NCBI GenBank assembly: GCA_028641055.1
Contig: CM054059.1
Location: 47,132,477-47,196,476 of the forward strand
Source of the DNA: Alopecurus myosuroides
Lineage: Eukaryota; Streptophyta; Magnoliopsida; Poales; Poaceae
Length of the DNA: 64,000 nucleotides
Direction of reading: 5' to 3'
Shown here piece by piece: positions 35,601 to 46,425 of the stretch. The notes under the pieces are model-generated. The model saw nothing but the letters and a program-made list of their open reading frames with translations. It had not been told where the DNA came from and made no database searches. The position numbers were made by a program, and so were the translations under genes. Position 1 is the first letter of the stretch, and each line of letters opens with the position of its first letter.

Positions 35601-38600
35601 GCTTGTGGAAGAGAGAATGGAGATGATCCACGCGCACCAACGCGGTCCAAATCCCCTCGCACGAAGCACCTCCAATATGAAAGGCCAAGAGACTGAGTCG
35701 AAGGCTCGAGCCAGATCAAGTTTGAGAAAAATGGCCGACACCTTCCTACTATGAATCGTCCGGATCGCCCCTTGAACAAGCATGAAGTTGTCCAGTATGG
35801 ATCTCCCACGGATGAAGGCACTCTGGTTTACAGACACCAGCTCCGACATCCTAGCCCCCAGCCGAACCGCCAGCAGCTTGGAAAAGATTTTCCCAAAACT
35901 GTGGACAAGGCTAATGGGCCTGAAGTCTCCCATTTCCACTGCATCCTCCTTTTTAGGAAGGAGCACCACAAGGGCCTGGTTAAGGCCCTTAAATCCACGG
36001 TCGTTCTGGCAATAGAGACAATTGATCGCCTCCACGACCTCGCGCTTGACAATGGGCCAGCACTTATGGTAGAAGTTCATGGAAAAACCATCGGGGCCCG
36101 GCGCCTTGTCTACCGGCATCCCCTTGATGACCTCCCAGATCTCCTCTCCAGTCCACGGGACCTCCAGCTCGGTGAGGTCCAGCCGTGCCAAACCAAGACC
36201 CTCGAGGTCGATAGCCCGCGGCCTATCCACGGCGACGCCCAAACGTTCATCAAAGCATTCGAACGCAACGCGTTCAAGATCCTCCTGGGTCGTCAAGGTG
36301 TCACCCTCCACACGAAGCCTACGAATGCAATTCCGTTTGCGTCTAGTTGAGGCATGAATGTGAAAGAAGCTCGTGTTGGCGTCACCCTCCTTCAACCACA
36401 AAAGACGCGATCTGGTGCGCGCGATCGTACGCTCGAGCGACGCCAAGCCAAGGCATTTAAGCTTGAGCCGCTTCCTGAACGCAGCCTCGACGGCAGATAA
36501 GGCTCTACTCTCCTGGGCCACATCAAAACGGAGGATCAACTCATGCGCCATAAGGAGCTGCAGTTTGACATTTCCCACCTCCCTCTCACCCCAACTACGG
36601 AGGCCCGCCGCGGTGCGCCTCAAGCGACGATCCAGCTCCACAAGGGGGTTCGAATCCCCACCACCTGCTGGGACCAAGCTCCAGAGGCGCTTCACCTCCT
36701 CGTCGAACCCCGGTAAGGAGCACCAAAAGGATTCAAACTGGAACCGCCTTTTGAGAGAGATATTGCATGCCAACGACATAAGCAACGGGGCATGGTCCGA
36801 AATGGACGAGGAAAGAGCCGTCAGCAAACTATCTGGAAAAGCCACCTCCCAGTCCACCGAGCCAAACCAACGGTCGATCCTCTCGAGGGTGGGGGACGCC
36901 CTCTCATTACTCCACGTAAAAGCCCTCCCAACAAGGGTGGCCTCCTTGAGGCGAAGATCGTTGATGGTAAGACGAAATTTACCCATAAGCCTCCGATTGA
37001 GGGCGCCCTGATTTTTGTCCGCGGCATCAAGGATAAGATTAAAGTCTCCCGCCACGGCCCACGCGCCCGGACAACCAGTCCCCACATTTTTCAGTTCCTC
37101 CAAGAAAGGCCCTTTATCCACATCCGTCGAAGGGCCGTAAACCGTTGTGAACCACCAAGGTTCACCCACAGGAGGCGAAACCTTAATGGTGAGCGTGTTA
37201 TCAGAGACGGAACAATCCGAACCAACCAATCTACTAGATTGCCAAGCAACAAGTATTCCACCTCGAGTACCCACCGCCGGCAAATACTCAAACCCATCAA
37301 AGCGGGGTCCTAGAATAGCCAAAGCATCAAAGTATGTTACAGTTTGCAACTTAGTTTCGGAGAGAGCAACCAACACGGCGCCCGAGTCCGCGATGAACGC
37401 ACGCACAAGGTCACGCCGCGCCGGGGCGTTCAGCCCACGGACGTTCCACACTAGAATGAGGTCGGAAGGGATCAACATTAAAAAATCCTACAATCTACGG
37501 AACACCACCGATTAGGAGTATGAGACCTCCTCGTCCTCCACATTGATGTTGAACAGCATGGCGAGAGCGGCCATCTCCGCGGGGGTAAGAGGCTTGTTGA
37601 AGTCCTCAATATAGTGCTTCAGACCCTCATCGGAAACAGAAGCCCCGTCCTCCACCACCATGCCAATCTTCCTCATTAGTTTGCCTTGTGCCTTCTGCAG
37701 CGCCGAAGAGCCGGCCCTCCTGTCCGACGCGAGCCGCATGCTTCTCCTAGGCTTGAAAGCAGGAGGACGAGCCTAGAGCAAGCGCTTGGACTTGCACTCG
37801 GAAGCCTTCAGGATTGGCGTCCTTGGAGAGCTAGCCACTGTATCTCGGAACCGCTCCACTAGAGGCAGTGAAGGGCCCTCGGACTCCATTGGCTCCACAT
37901 CTGCCTCCGGCTGCAGCACATGAGGCACGCCACTAGCAGGGACCAACTCCCAACCATGGACGGGAGTGCACCTGGGAGGCGAGGATGATGCAGGGGAGTC
38001 CCACCGATCCAAACGCCTCCCCTTGAAATCCACGGCAGAGTCCCGCATGCTCAAAGGCTGGGAGGTCGGAGACACCAAAGAGGCCTCCCCCACCACCGTT
38101 TGCCCATCGCATAGGACTCCCGGCGTCACCCAGATTTCTGGAGCGCCCACGTCCTCCACATGATCCACAACACCCAGCCGGTGTTCAAGGGCCACAGCCG
38201 AGCCCTGCACAGGAGACAGTGAGGGATCCGGCATCCAGCACCCACGCGAGGAGCCACCAGCTCCACTCTCAACCACATGCTGAGGAGAACGAGACGATGT
38301 CGCGTTCGGGCGCGCAGGCGTTGGCACCACCGAAACAGCCGTCGCCCGTGTCGGGCCCGACTCCACCGTCGCCACCACAGGGGCCTCCACATAGGGCTGC
38401 AACACCTCTACCACAGACGCAAGCACGGGAGCCGGTAGCCTCCTCCGATGGCCCCCGCCACCATGGCGACCCTGCCGCTGCCGATGAACCGGACCCCGTC
38501 GCGGCGGCGGCGGAGCGGATACCTCAACATCAAAGTCATCCTCCCAGTCGCTTGGGCGACCATTATGTCCACTGTCGCCGTTGTTCTAGCGGTGCTCGTC

Positions 38601-41600
38601 TGGTGACCTTCCGGGACTCGGTGGTGGCGAAGGCTCCACAGGAAAGGCACGAATCTGCACCGGGTACAGAAGTGCGTCTAGCTTCTGGCGGAAGCGCAGC
38701 CCCCGCACAGGCGGGCGAAGCTTCGCCTGAGGACCATCGTCCGGCTCCGTGACGGCAAGTGTGTTGACAGGCGGAATCATAGCCAAGTCAGGCGTCCAAG
38801 CAGTGAACCGAAACGTCGACAAGTCAGTCCGCAAGGCGGTGGAGAAGGCAACCTCATCAACCCAGCAGCTGTCCTCAAGGAGACATTCGGCGGAACGCAT
38901 CTCCCAAGCGTGCCCCGGAATACCCACCATTTCCACCTCCACCTTGGAAAACATGGAGCGTGTTGTAGCAGAACCATGTCTGGACCATGGCTTGAAGAAA
39001 ATTAGCGTGCGCGGAGTGCGCAAAGAGCCAGCCAGACGAACGCGCTCGCGACCCTCCATCGAACGAAACAGGAGCAGGTAATCTTCAGGATGAAACTTGA
39101 GAATTGTGACATCTGAGCTGGAGAGATTAAACCTGGCCCTGATGGCCTCACCAGCCACGACCACGGACAGTCTCGGACCATCACCGCCCACGGAAGCCAG
39201 CAACGCTAGACCAAGTTCAGCCTCGAGCCGTTCCATCTCCGGGGAGGGATCAACCACACAAATCTTCCCCGGCCATGTTCGTTCCACCGGAGGCGGCGGC
39301 AGCGCCTCCACACGCGCAGACGCCGCAAATGGCACTGAGAAGCGCGGCGCACCAGGGGGAGGAGAGCCCGCAACATTCGACCATGAGCGCCCCCCGGAAA
39401 CACCATCCGGCCGGCGTTGGACGCCAACTGACCCGCAGCCTCCACCGTGTCCGCAAGACCAATTCTCTGTTTGGCCGGCATACGAGCGCCCTCCACGAGC
39501 GGAGGAGGCGGAGGGAGTTCCACCAACTCCATGGATCCTCCACCGCTGGCACCCAGCCGCTGTCGAACCGGCCCCCGGCCAGCGCCCTCCCCCGGACTAA
39601 GCCGACGCTTCGAGGAGCAGTCCTTCGAGCGGTGCTCCTCCGAGCCGCAGAGGTAGCAGCGTCCCTTGTTGGTACAGCAGGCACGAATGTGCCCCGGATC
39701 CCCACAGTTGTAACAAACTCCGTGCATCTCCACCGGCAGCGGTTTCTTGGGTACCGGCGCGGGGAGAGGCCCCTGGTCGCGCCGCGGCGGTTGCTTCTTG
39801 CGTTTCCAGGCAGGAGGATTCCACACGGGATCCGCGCCCGCCGCATCCACCGGCAAATCGCCACGGGCCGCCACCAAAGGGACGACGCCGCTCCAGCGCA
39901 ATGCCGCCGCGTCCGCCGCCGTCCTGGCTGCCGAGGCGATGCGCAGCTCAGAGTTGATAGAGGTGGAGCTCTGACCCGAGGAAGAGGAAGATGGGAATCC
40001 GAGATCCACCCGGGCATCCATGGCTGGGGGAAGTGAGGAGGCGCAGGACCCCGAGCGGGAATCCCACGGGGGCTGTGGGCGTGGCCGGCCGGAGTGGCCG
40101 GGCACGCGGGAGGAGGGGTGGGCTAGAGGGCCAGCGGAATGGCGACGCCGCCGGGGTCGCGAGAGCGGGGGCGAGAGCTAGCGGTACGGGTCCTCGTGTG
40201 GGAAATTGTTAAACAAAATTATTTTCTTTTCTGTGGTAAGTAGAGATGCTTGTCGTGACGCCTTCACTATTAGCTAGATTGAACATTTTGTGAGAGATCA
40301 GATTTAGGCCTTCACTGTTGGGCATGTGACCGGAAGTTCACCGAGTTATGAAAGAACTCCACTGATTAAGACAGAGTTTCACAATACCTTAGTTCGTAAG
40401 TGCAACTTTACTCAATTTTTTTAAAATTTTCAAGCCGGATAAACTTTCCATCTTCTATCCTATTTTCTAGCCCAATAATAACTATACAAAATTCTCAATT
40501 CAACAATACAGCACTATTTCTTGTGGAGTAAAAAATCAATACTTGTCCCAAGATGGCTAGTCACTTTCTTTCTTTTAAAATAACAGCCTTCAGCCCTTTT
40601 CATGAACCATAGTTAATTTAAACGTGAAAACTATACATAAAACAGGCTAGTAAAGCAATGCTTTACGAAAACCCAATTAACAACAAATAGCAACATGTGG
40701 CATCATTTAAGGTCTTAGTAAGATAATCGCAAGAAACATGTAGCCTAAATTTACCGAAAAGGGATTTTTGTGTTTTCTCAAAAAAAAAAAAACTCAAATG
40801 GCCTAAATTTCCCTGTGTTATTAGCCACTCATAACATTCTAAAAATCTACAGATCTGCAGCTACATTAAGCCATCCATAGCTAGCTCAGAAGATCAACAA
40901 GAGTGACGATTAACAACTTAGGTGGCAGTGCAAAAACTCACTTCATCAGGAATATTTGCATCAGCGCCAGCTTCCAACAAACACTTGATACCGCAAGTGA
41001 AGCCATAGGATGCAGCTAATATTAATGGTGTAATTACAGGTCTACCAGCATTGACATCAGCACCAGCCTGAAACATGGAATGGATAATACATAATGCTGA
41101 AGATAGTGTTTAAAAAAAAATAGTAACAGCTTCGCCCCCATAAACTTTATATGGTAGGAAATCTGAAGGGACAAGTCACTACACCTTAATAAGTAGTTCC
41201 ATGCATTTCAGTGAAGAAGCGGAGATAGCATATGAAAGTGGTGTATAGAATAAATGCACAACTGCGTTAGGCTGGAGAGAAGGCAAAGAAAAGATTACTT
41301 GCAGATAAACAATGACAAGAAGAGTACTGGATGAAAATAATATATCAAATTTATGCATTTTTTACCAAAATATGGAAAATTTTGCAAAATTGTTTGCATA
41401 CCAAAAACGCAAAAAGGAAATGACAATTCCTATGATCATTGATGTTTTTTTAATTGTATCATATTTCTATAAACTACCAATTAGTAATTAGAGATTCCTT
41501 TCAATCCAGCACGGAAAGGGAAAATTCTCACATTCTACTAGGTCATCGAAATTATCTGGATTCTTAGATCACAATTTTGCAGTATGCGCATACGGAACGG

Positions 41601-44600
41601 GGGGGGGGGGGGGGGGGATGTAGCTGATATGTTGAGTCCAGCTGATTCACAGTAATATAAATTTCCCTTTTGCCATCTACACAAAGCCAGAAGGCCGATT
41701 GTTCAATATTAGAGGCCAACCATCTTACATAATATACAAAAGTAATTTCCACCGAGCAGGACACAGGAGGTTCATTGTTCTCAATCCAGGCGAAGTGGCA
41801 GCTTAAGAAATGTAATAGGAAACAATGAGTCGATACCAAAGACGTTGATTACTTGATGTCAGCCAGCTCCTTAACCGACAAATAAAACACGAGCAGACAG
41901 GATGTCGCCCAATAATGGTCTGTGGTCAGATTTAAAAATAATTTGCATATAAATGTGAGAAGGCTACAAAATCCTGCATTAGTGTGAAGTGAAAAAAAAA
42001 ACTATAAACCCTCTGTAACCAAACATTACATGTTGATCAGAAAAATTTAATAAGGATATGTTTCTATTACTAATCTGTTAATGAAAGTATAATCCACCAA
42101 ATATTTTTTAGTCCGATTAACTGTTTGGATTTCATATGATAAGGCATATGCTCATAATATTATAGTGTGTGTGCCGGCCCTGAGTTCCTGACCCACTCAA
42201 TTTACCTGCTTATAAGAGAACTATAAAAGGCTAGAAATGTACATTTATTATAATATGTCAAATCAAATTAGAATGGGATATCAAGTCGAGTTGCACTAAC
42301 AAGATGCACCATGCAAACCACTTTCAGCTTGAGAAAAAAATCAGATATGCAAATCTAAAAAAAAGAGTATATATTTCTCAATTCGCTCTGCCTATATATG
42401 AGATGTCTAAGTTCACTTTATGGTAACAGTAACAAAATAGTACTGTCTAAGATATATACATGACCCACGCAGCTGCACGGCTTGATAACTACTCCCTCCG
42501 TTTCTAAATATAAGATGTTTTAGCTTTTGTCTATTTTCTCATATTCGTATGCATCTAGATGGGTTTTAGTGTGTATGTTCACTCATGTTGAACCATACCT
42601 AGTCCACACCAAAACATCTTATATTATGGAACGGAGGGAGTAGTTGGTATAGTCCCAGCACTTTTCAGCTCCATCTTGTAAAATAAAGCTCCTTGTGCAA
42701 CTATCCAGCACATGCATCAAATAAACAATCAAACAGAAGCACAGCACATCACAATCGCCTAAGCTCCATAGTCGCTAAAGTCAGAGTAAACTTCCATGTA
42801 ATCTACCCAGTACAAACACTACGAGTGTCCAGTAAGTAAGCATTCGTGTGGACAAGGTTGGAAAGAAGCAGGAAGGACAGGAGAGAAACATCACGCAGTT
42901 ACAGTTGATTAATCTATAATTCAGTCTCACCACGAGTTACCTAAATGTGAATACTCAAAAGAATCATGTTTTAACCACGTTATCATCTAGCACAGTCATC
43001 AAGAATCTAATACATGCTAAGCACGGAAAGATCTAAGGCCCTGTTTGGATCAAAGGATTTCTCAAGGAATTCCCGAGGTTTCGTATCCTATGGAATATTG
43101 TCCTTTGTAGACGTTCGGGTCAAAGGAAAGAGGGGTACGGTTTCCTTAGGAAAGGGGAACTTTCCTTTGTTTTTCACGGGAAACAAAACATTGGCCAAGA
43201 CCAAAGGAAAAGCCAGGGGCAACTCTGTTCCTCTGTTTTGGAGTCCCGTAGGTTTTCACTTTATGCTCTATCCTGTTCCTACATTTTTTCCTATCCATTT
43301 GTTTTGTATTCCTCTGTTCCAAACAGAGCCTAAAGGTACATGGACAAATGATACATGATAAAAGAAGAGAGTCATAAAGATTAGAGCCAGCCAGTAAAAA
43401 CAGAAGTCCTGGCTCAGCCGAGTCAAGTAAAATACCACCCGTTCCATCTTGGCAGGACCAAATCTTTAGACTAGGCAGGGATGGGAAAGGAGGAAATATA
43501 GAAGACACTGCTAGGCCTAACCATATTGATCTAGCCATGAGTTCTCAGCTATATTGTACCGTACACCACATATGATACAATATTGATCAGAAATAGCAAA
43601 CCAAAGATGACGAAAAGGATTATTACATCTGCCTGATGCCTCAACAACAATTCCACCATTCTCACATTTCCGTTTTTAGCAGCAATGATTAGTGGTGTTC
43701 CTTCTTCGCACATAGGGTCAACATAAGCTCCCCTGGACAATAATAACTCTGCTATTTCACAGGTATCTGGATGAAGTATATGAAAATGCTCATGACACAT
43801 TACCATCAAGGATACGTTAAAAAGAATATGAATGACAACTTATTACCTCGGGTGTTGGCTGCCCAATACCTGGCTGCATCTGAGTTGGTAGATGTGCCTG
43901 GATGAACAATTTAGTAACTTACTATGTGCCAATATATCTAGGACTGCTCACGAAACTGAAAAAACTTTTAAAAGTACCGTCTTTTTAGCAGATAGAATTT
44001 ATGATTATAATCCTATTTTTCCTTGTGATCTTTGTCGATTGAAATTAAAAAGCCACCATGTGTTTTTTATGTATATGTTTAGTAAGTAAAATATAACCAT
44101 GGCCAATCGCCTAATATTCCAAAAATATATCTCCAGGACATTTTTTACAAACTTATAAGCTAAAGTAAGTAACTATGAAAAAAATTATATTAGTGGTTTT
44201 TACAAGCAGTAAGCCAAATGGGAAAATTATCGTAGCACAGGTAGGACCTAAAAGGGCTTTCGGCTGCTGACTAACAAAATCTGTTCCAGACCAATGGTTA
44301 AGCATAGGAAACACATCAAACAAAAAGGAAAAATAACTGACCATACCCAACCAGCCGGACCAAAATTGTTTTTCCAAGCCAAGGATTGGCATTTTAAGCC
44401 TACGTAGAGTCTTGTTCAGCTGTAATTATGTGTTTTGTTCAAGGGAAAAGTTTATGCACATCAAATTCTGTTGAATAAATAGAACATCGAATGACAATAG
44501 TTTATATCGTCTTTAAACTGATGACACTAACTATTAGACCAAAAAATGCATCCCTAATTCAACGCTGTTGTCACCACCTTTAGTTAATCGCTACAAAAGT

Positions 44601-45844
44601 ACAATGTACATGACTAAAAAACTGAAGAGCAACCAGTTTTGGGTAAAATATGAAGAACAGTTTAGGCAGCGTGAATAAATTTACAGGTAACAAAAATAGA
44701 AAGCTACACACAAGGGGCAAAAAAAAACCTGTCATTGTAGCATAATGCAGCGCAGTAATCCCATTTATATGTTCTTTGTTTGGCTTAGCACCACGATCAA
44801 GAAGAAACCTTACAACTGATGTAGATCCACAACCATATATTGCATATGACAGAGGCGCACCTAGCAAGAGCACAAGAATGGCAAACATTTGAGCAGAATG
44901 ATCAACAATCCATGCTTCTAACCACAAAAAGCGATAGATAATCAAGAGCAGCTGCATGCTAAAACATCACGGAAATAGGTCATGCATTAGTTAAAACGAA
45001 CAGCAAAAAAATTTGCTCGTGATGATACCGTTTATGTCCATGCTACCACACAAGATTGTACTTTATAGATCCATGTATCAGCATGGATTTCACAGAAGCA
45101 AACAATCTGAAGCACTTTCTCAAGAAACACAGAAATTCCTCTCTGCTTTATTGCAAAAACTAATAAATCACAAAATAATTGGTTTGTGTTTAGGATTTAA
45201 ACTGATAGGTGATGATCAAAGGCGCTTAGAAAAATTAACTACCAATGACACTCCAAAACAACCAGAGTCACTGCAACAAATTTTCAGCAAATGTTCTCGG
45301 AAACAAAATAAACAAAACGTCACTCAGTGCCCATGTTACTCTGAACCAGAGGCACGCATCAATCCGGCACTTTTAAGTCAAAACGGTGCTTGTGACGAAC
45401 AAAAATTACCATCCTTGCCAGGGGCGTTGACGTTGAGGCGGAGTTCGTCGACCAGGAACTTGCACATCTCCAGTCTGCCGGCCCACGCCGCCCTGTGGAG
45501 CGGCCCACAGGCGCCGAAGATCTCTGGGTTCTTGATCCCCGCCAGCGTCTCTTCCACGCCTTTCCCCGACTTCCTCAGCTGCCTCACGAGCTCTGCGAGT
45601 ACAACCACCCCAGAAAAACAGAAACCTCGTCAGATCCGCGACCATCGAAACCCGATCCACGGCGGCGGGAGCAGGGGGGCTTACTCCTCAGGCCTGGGAT
45701 GTTGCCGAGGGTGGCGTCTTCGAGCGTCTGCACGGCCGCCCATTCATCCTTGGAGAGCGTGCGGTTCCCGAACCTCATCCGCTGCCGGGATGTGATCATG
45801 GAGGCGGGGATCGGCTGATGCAAGCCGGGGACCGTCTTCTTCAT
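32672..45844 (-). CDS. Ankyrin-repeat/TPR protein, ten exons, intact frame
   Basis: Minus-strand exons (high to low): 45844-45685, 45592-45410, 44860-44729, 43766-43627, 41271-41185, 41067-40942, 33459-33367, 33278-33177, 33006-32836, 32743-32672. All introns are GT..AG, the sum is 1266 bases, and the product is 421 residues. Exons 2-6 encode ankyrin repeats (GPLHRAAWAGRLEMC, GITALHYATMT, GTPLIIAAKNGNVRMVELL, TPLILAASYGF). Exons 8-10 encode a C-terminal TPR unit (GDAAFKGNDYANALALYTK to DYAGACRALVSALKLD). Layout and blocks match the plant ankyrin-plus-TPR family, which includes Arabidopsis TPR10-type proteins thought to bind chaperones. Relative to remembered family members, the linker between ankyrin and TPR parts is short and the chaperone-clamp residues are changed. 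Intron 6 is 7.5 kb because of a LINE. It is probably a cytosolic protein-protein adaptor. Confidence 0.9.
33460..33809 (-). other. Intron 6 sequence left of the LINE
   Basis: AT-rich intron sequence with no frame. Contains the acceptor-side sequence for exon 7 (CAG at 33460-33462 on the minus strand). Confidence 0.75.
33955..37478 (-). pseudogene. LINE ORF2: endonuclease, reverse transcriptase, zf-RVT
   Basis: The first 678 codons (37478-35442) are uninterrupted. An APE-type endonuclease shows WNVRGLN, ALSETKLQ, VAGDFNLILD and SDHAPLLMS. The reverse transcriptase follows (DKAPGPDGFS, LPKKEDAVEMGDFRPISL, KLDLARAFDSVSW, GLRQGDPLSP). A one-base loss in a C-run near 35525 shifts the frame. The rest is in the overlapping frame 35688-33955, with the catalytic LFADDVALL and a C-terminal zf-RVT region (FFAWKAAWDRCWT, CPMCLQEPETIQHLLLNC). 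The very end (before 33955) appears shifted again. It would nick DNA and copy the LINE RNA at the target. The single early frameshift suggests a fairly recent insertion. Confidence 0.9.
37512..40105 (-). pseudogene. LINE ORF1 (nucleic-acid-binding protein)
   Basis: Starts at ATG 40105 or ATG 40020. The N-terminal half carries two zinc knuckles in a row: CYNCGDPGHIRACC and CYLCGSEEHRSKDC. A frameshift near 39335 moves the frame. The following part (39335-38586) contains the FHPEDYLLLFRS block of the DUF4283-like RNA-binding region. In-frame stops at 38586 and 37773 interrupt the proline-rich C-terminal half, and the final piece (37739-37512) ends MLFNINVEDEEVSYS. Its stop lies 33 bases before the ORF2 start. 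ORF1 normally coats the LINE RNA and delivers it to target DNA. Here it is broken by one frameshift and two stops. Confidence 0.82.
40206..40941 (-). other. Intron 6 sequence right of the LINE
   Basis: AT-rich intron. The donor GTGAGT after exon 6 is at 40941-40936 on the minus strand. An A-run lies at about 40780-40791. No frame. Confidence 0.75.
41599..41617 (+). repeat. 19-G homopolymer in intron 4
   Basis: Uninterrupted run of 19 G on + (C on the transcribed RNA) between AT-rich intron sequence. Length may be affected by assembly or sequencing. Confidence 0.85.
42492..42640. mobile_element. Stowaway MITE in intron 4
   Basis: 149 bp with inverted ends CTCCCTCCGTTTCTAAATA and its complement, flanked by TA on both sides (42490-42491 and 42641-42642). 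Typical grass Tc1/mariner-derived MITE with no coding sequence, able to fold as a hairpin. Confidence 0.93.
43037..43330. mobile_element. Tourist-like MITE (PIF/Harbinger) in intron 4
   Basis: 294 bp with ends GGCCCTGTTTGGA..TCCAAACAGAGCC and TAA duplications at 43034-43036 and 43331-43333. No transposase. Confidence 0.88.
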
Positions 45845-46422
45845 TGGCTCCGGGTGAAATGGAACTTGGAAGCTTCTAGAAGGGTAGGGTTTGGCGAGGA
45901 GCTGGAGGGGAGATGGGCGGGGAACGCGGGGTGAGGAACGGGAAAAGGCGGGAAGAGTGAGGGGTGAGCCGGTGACGCTCGCCCGCTCGCTTATCTATTC
46001 GGCAGGCTAACGAATACTGGGCTCTCATGCGACTTTGCTCGTGGTGCGTCGGCCTTTCTTCCTACAGGCACGGCCGCACGACATTTTTTTCTCTCCCTTT
46101 TTTTTTTCTTTCGGTACAATTGCCAAATCACTAGAAAAAGGCCAACTTCTCGAAAGATCTCCCGCGTCATCTGTCCTTGTGACACCGGTCGCCTTCTCCT
46201 TCTCTCGGGCGCTCGGCGCGTGTCCTGGCCGACATGTAGTAATATGATATGGTGCAATCGGGTCTCGTGTCTTATAACGATTTCGGGTTTTATGACCGAA
46301 CCATTTTCTCTTTACATACCCTTTGGTTTTTTTCCCTTTGCTTTTGCTCTTCTTACTCCTTTCGGGATAAGCAGAGGGCAAAACCTGTTGTCACCGAGTT
46401 AAACTCTTCCATAGTCGGTGGC
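45845..46422 (-). promoter_or_regulatory. 5' region of the ankyrin/TPR gene
   Basis: About 580 bases between the gene ATG and the transposon at 46426. GC- and purine-rich near the ATG (repeated GGAGGGGAGATGGGCGGGGA style on +), and no clear TATA on the minus strand, so a TATA-less promoter is plausible. A T-run lies at about 46086-46113. Confidence 0.45.
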
Positions 46423-46425
46423 TTA

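Larger units (their letters stand above)
33810..40205 (-). mobile_element. LINE (L1-type non-LTR retrotransposon) in intron 6
   Basis: A 6.4 kb minus-strand LINE. Its poly(A) tail appears on + as a T-run at 33810-33825, ORF2 is 37478-33955 and ORF1 is 40105-37512. The 3' UTR includes a second short A-run (T's at about 33849-33856). TTGTTA lies on both sides (33804-33809 and 40206-40211), a weak candidate target duplication. It sits in the sense orientation of the host gene, inside an intron, so exon joining can remain correct. Confidence 0.85.

Noticed and set aside
36373..37515. + strand frames of 100-210 codons across the LINE
   Set aside because: They are antisense shadows of LINE ORF2, whose minus-strand frame contains clear endonuclease and RT motifs.
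39250..40036. 255-codon frames on both strands at LINE ORF1
   Set aside because: Shadow frames of ORF1. Only the minus frame with two zinc knuckles is meaningful.
33810..40211. Firm target duplication for the LINE
   Set aside because: Only TTGTTA is shared at both borders, too short and too AT-rich to be decisive.
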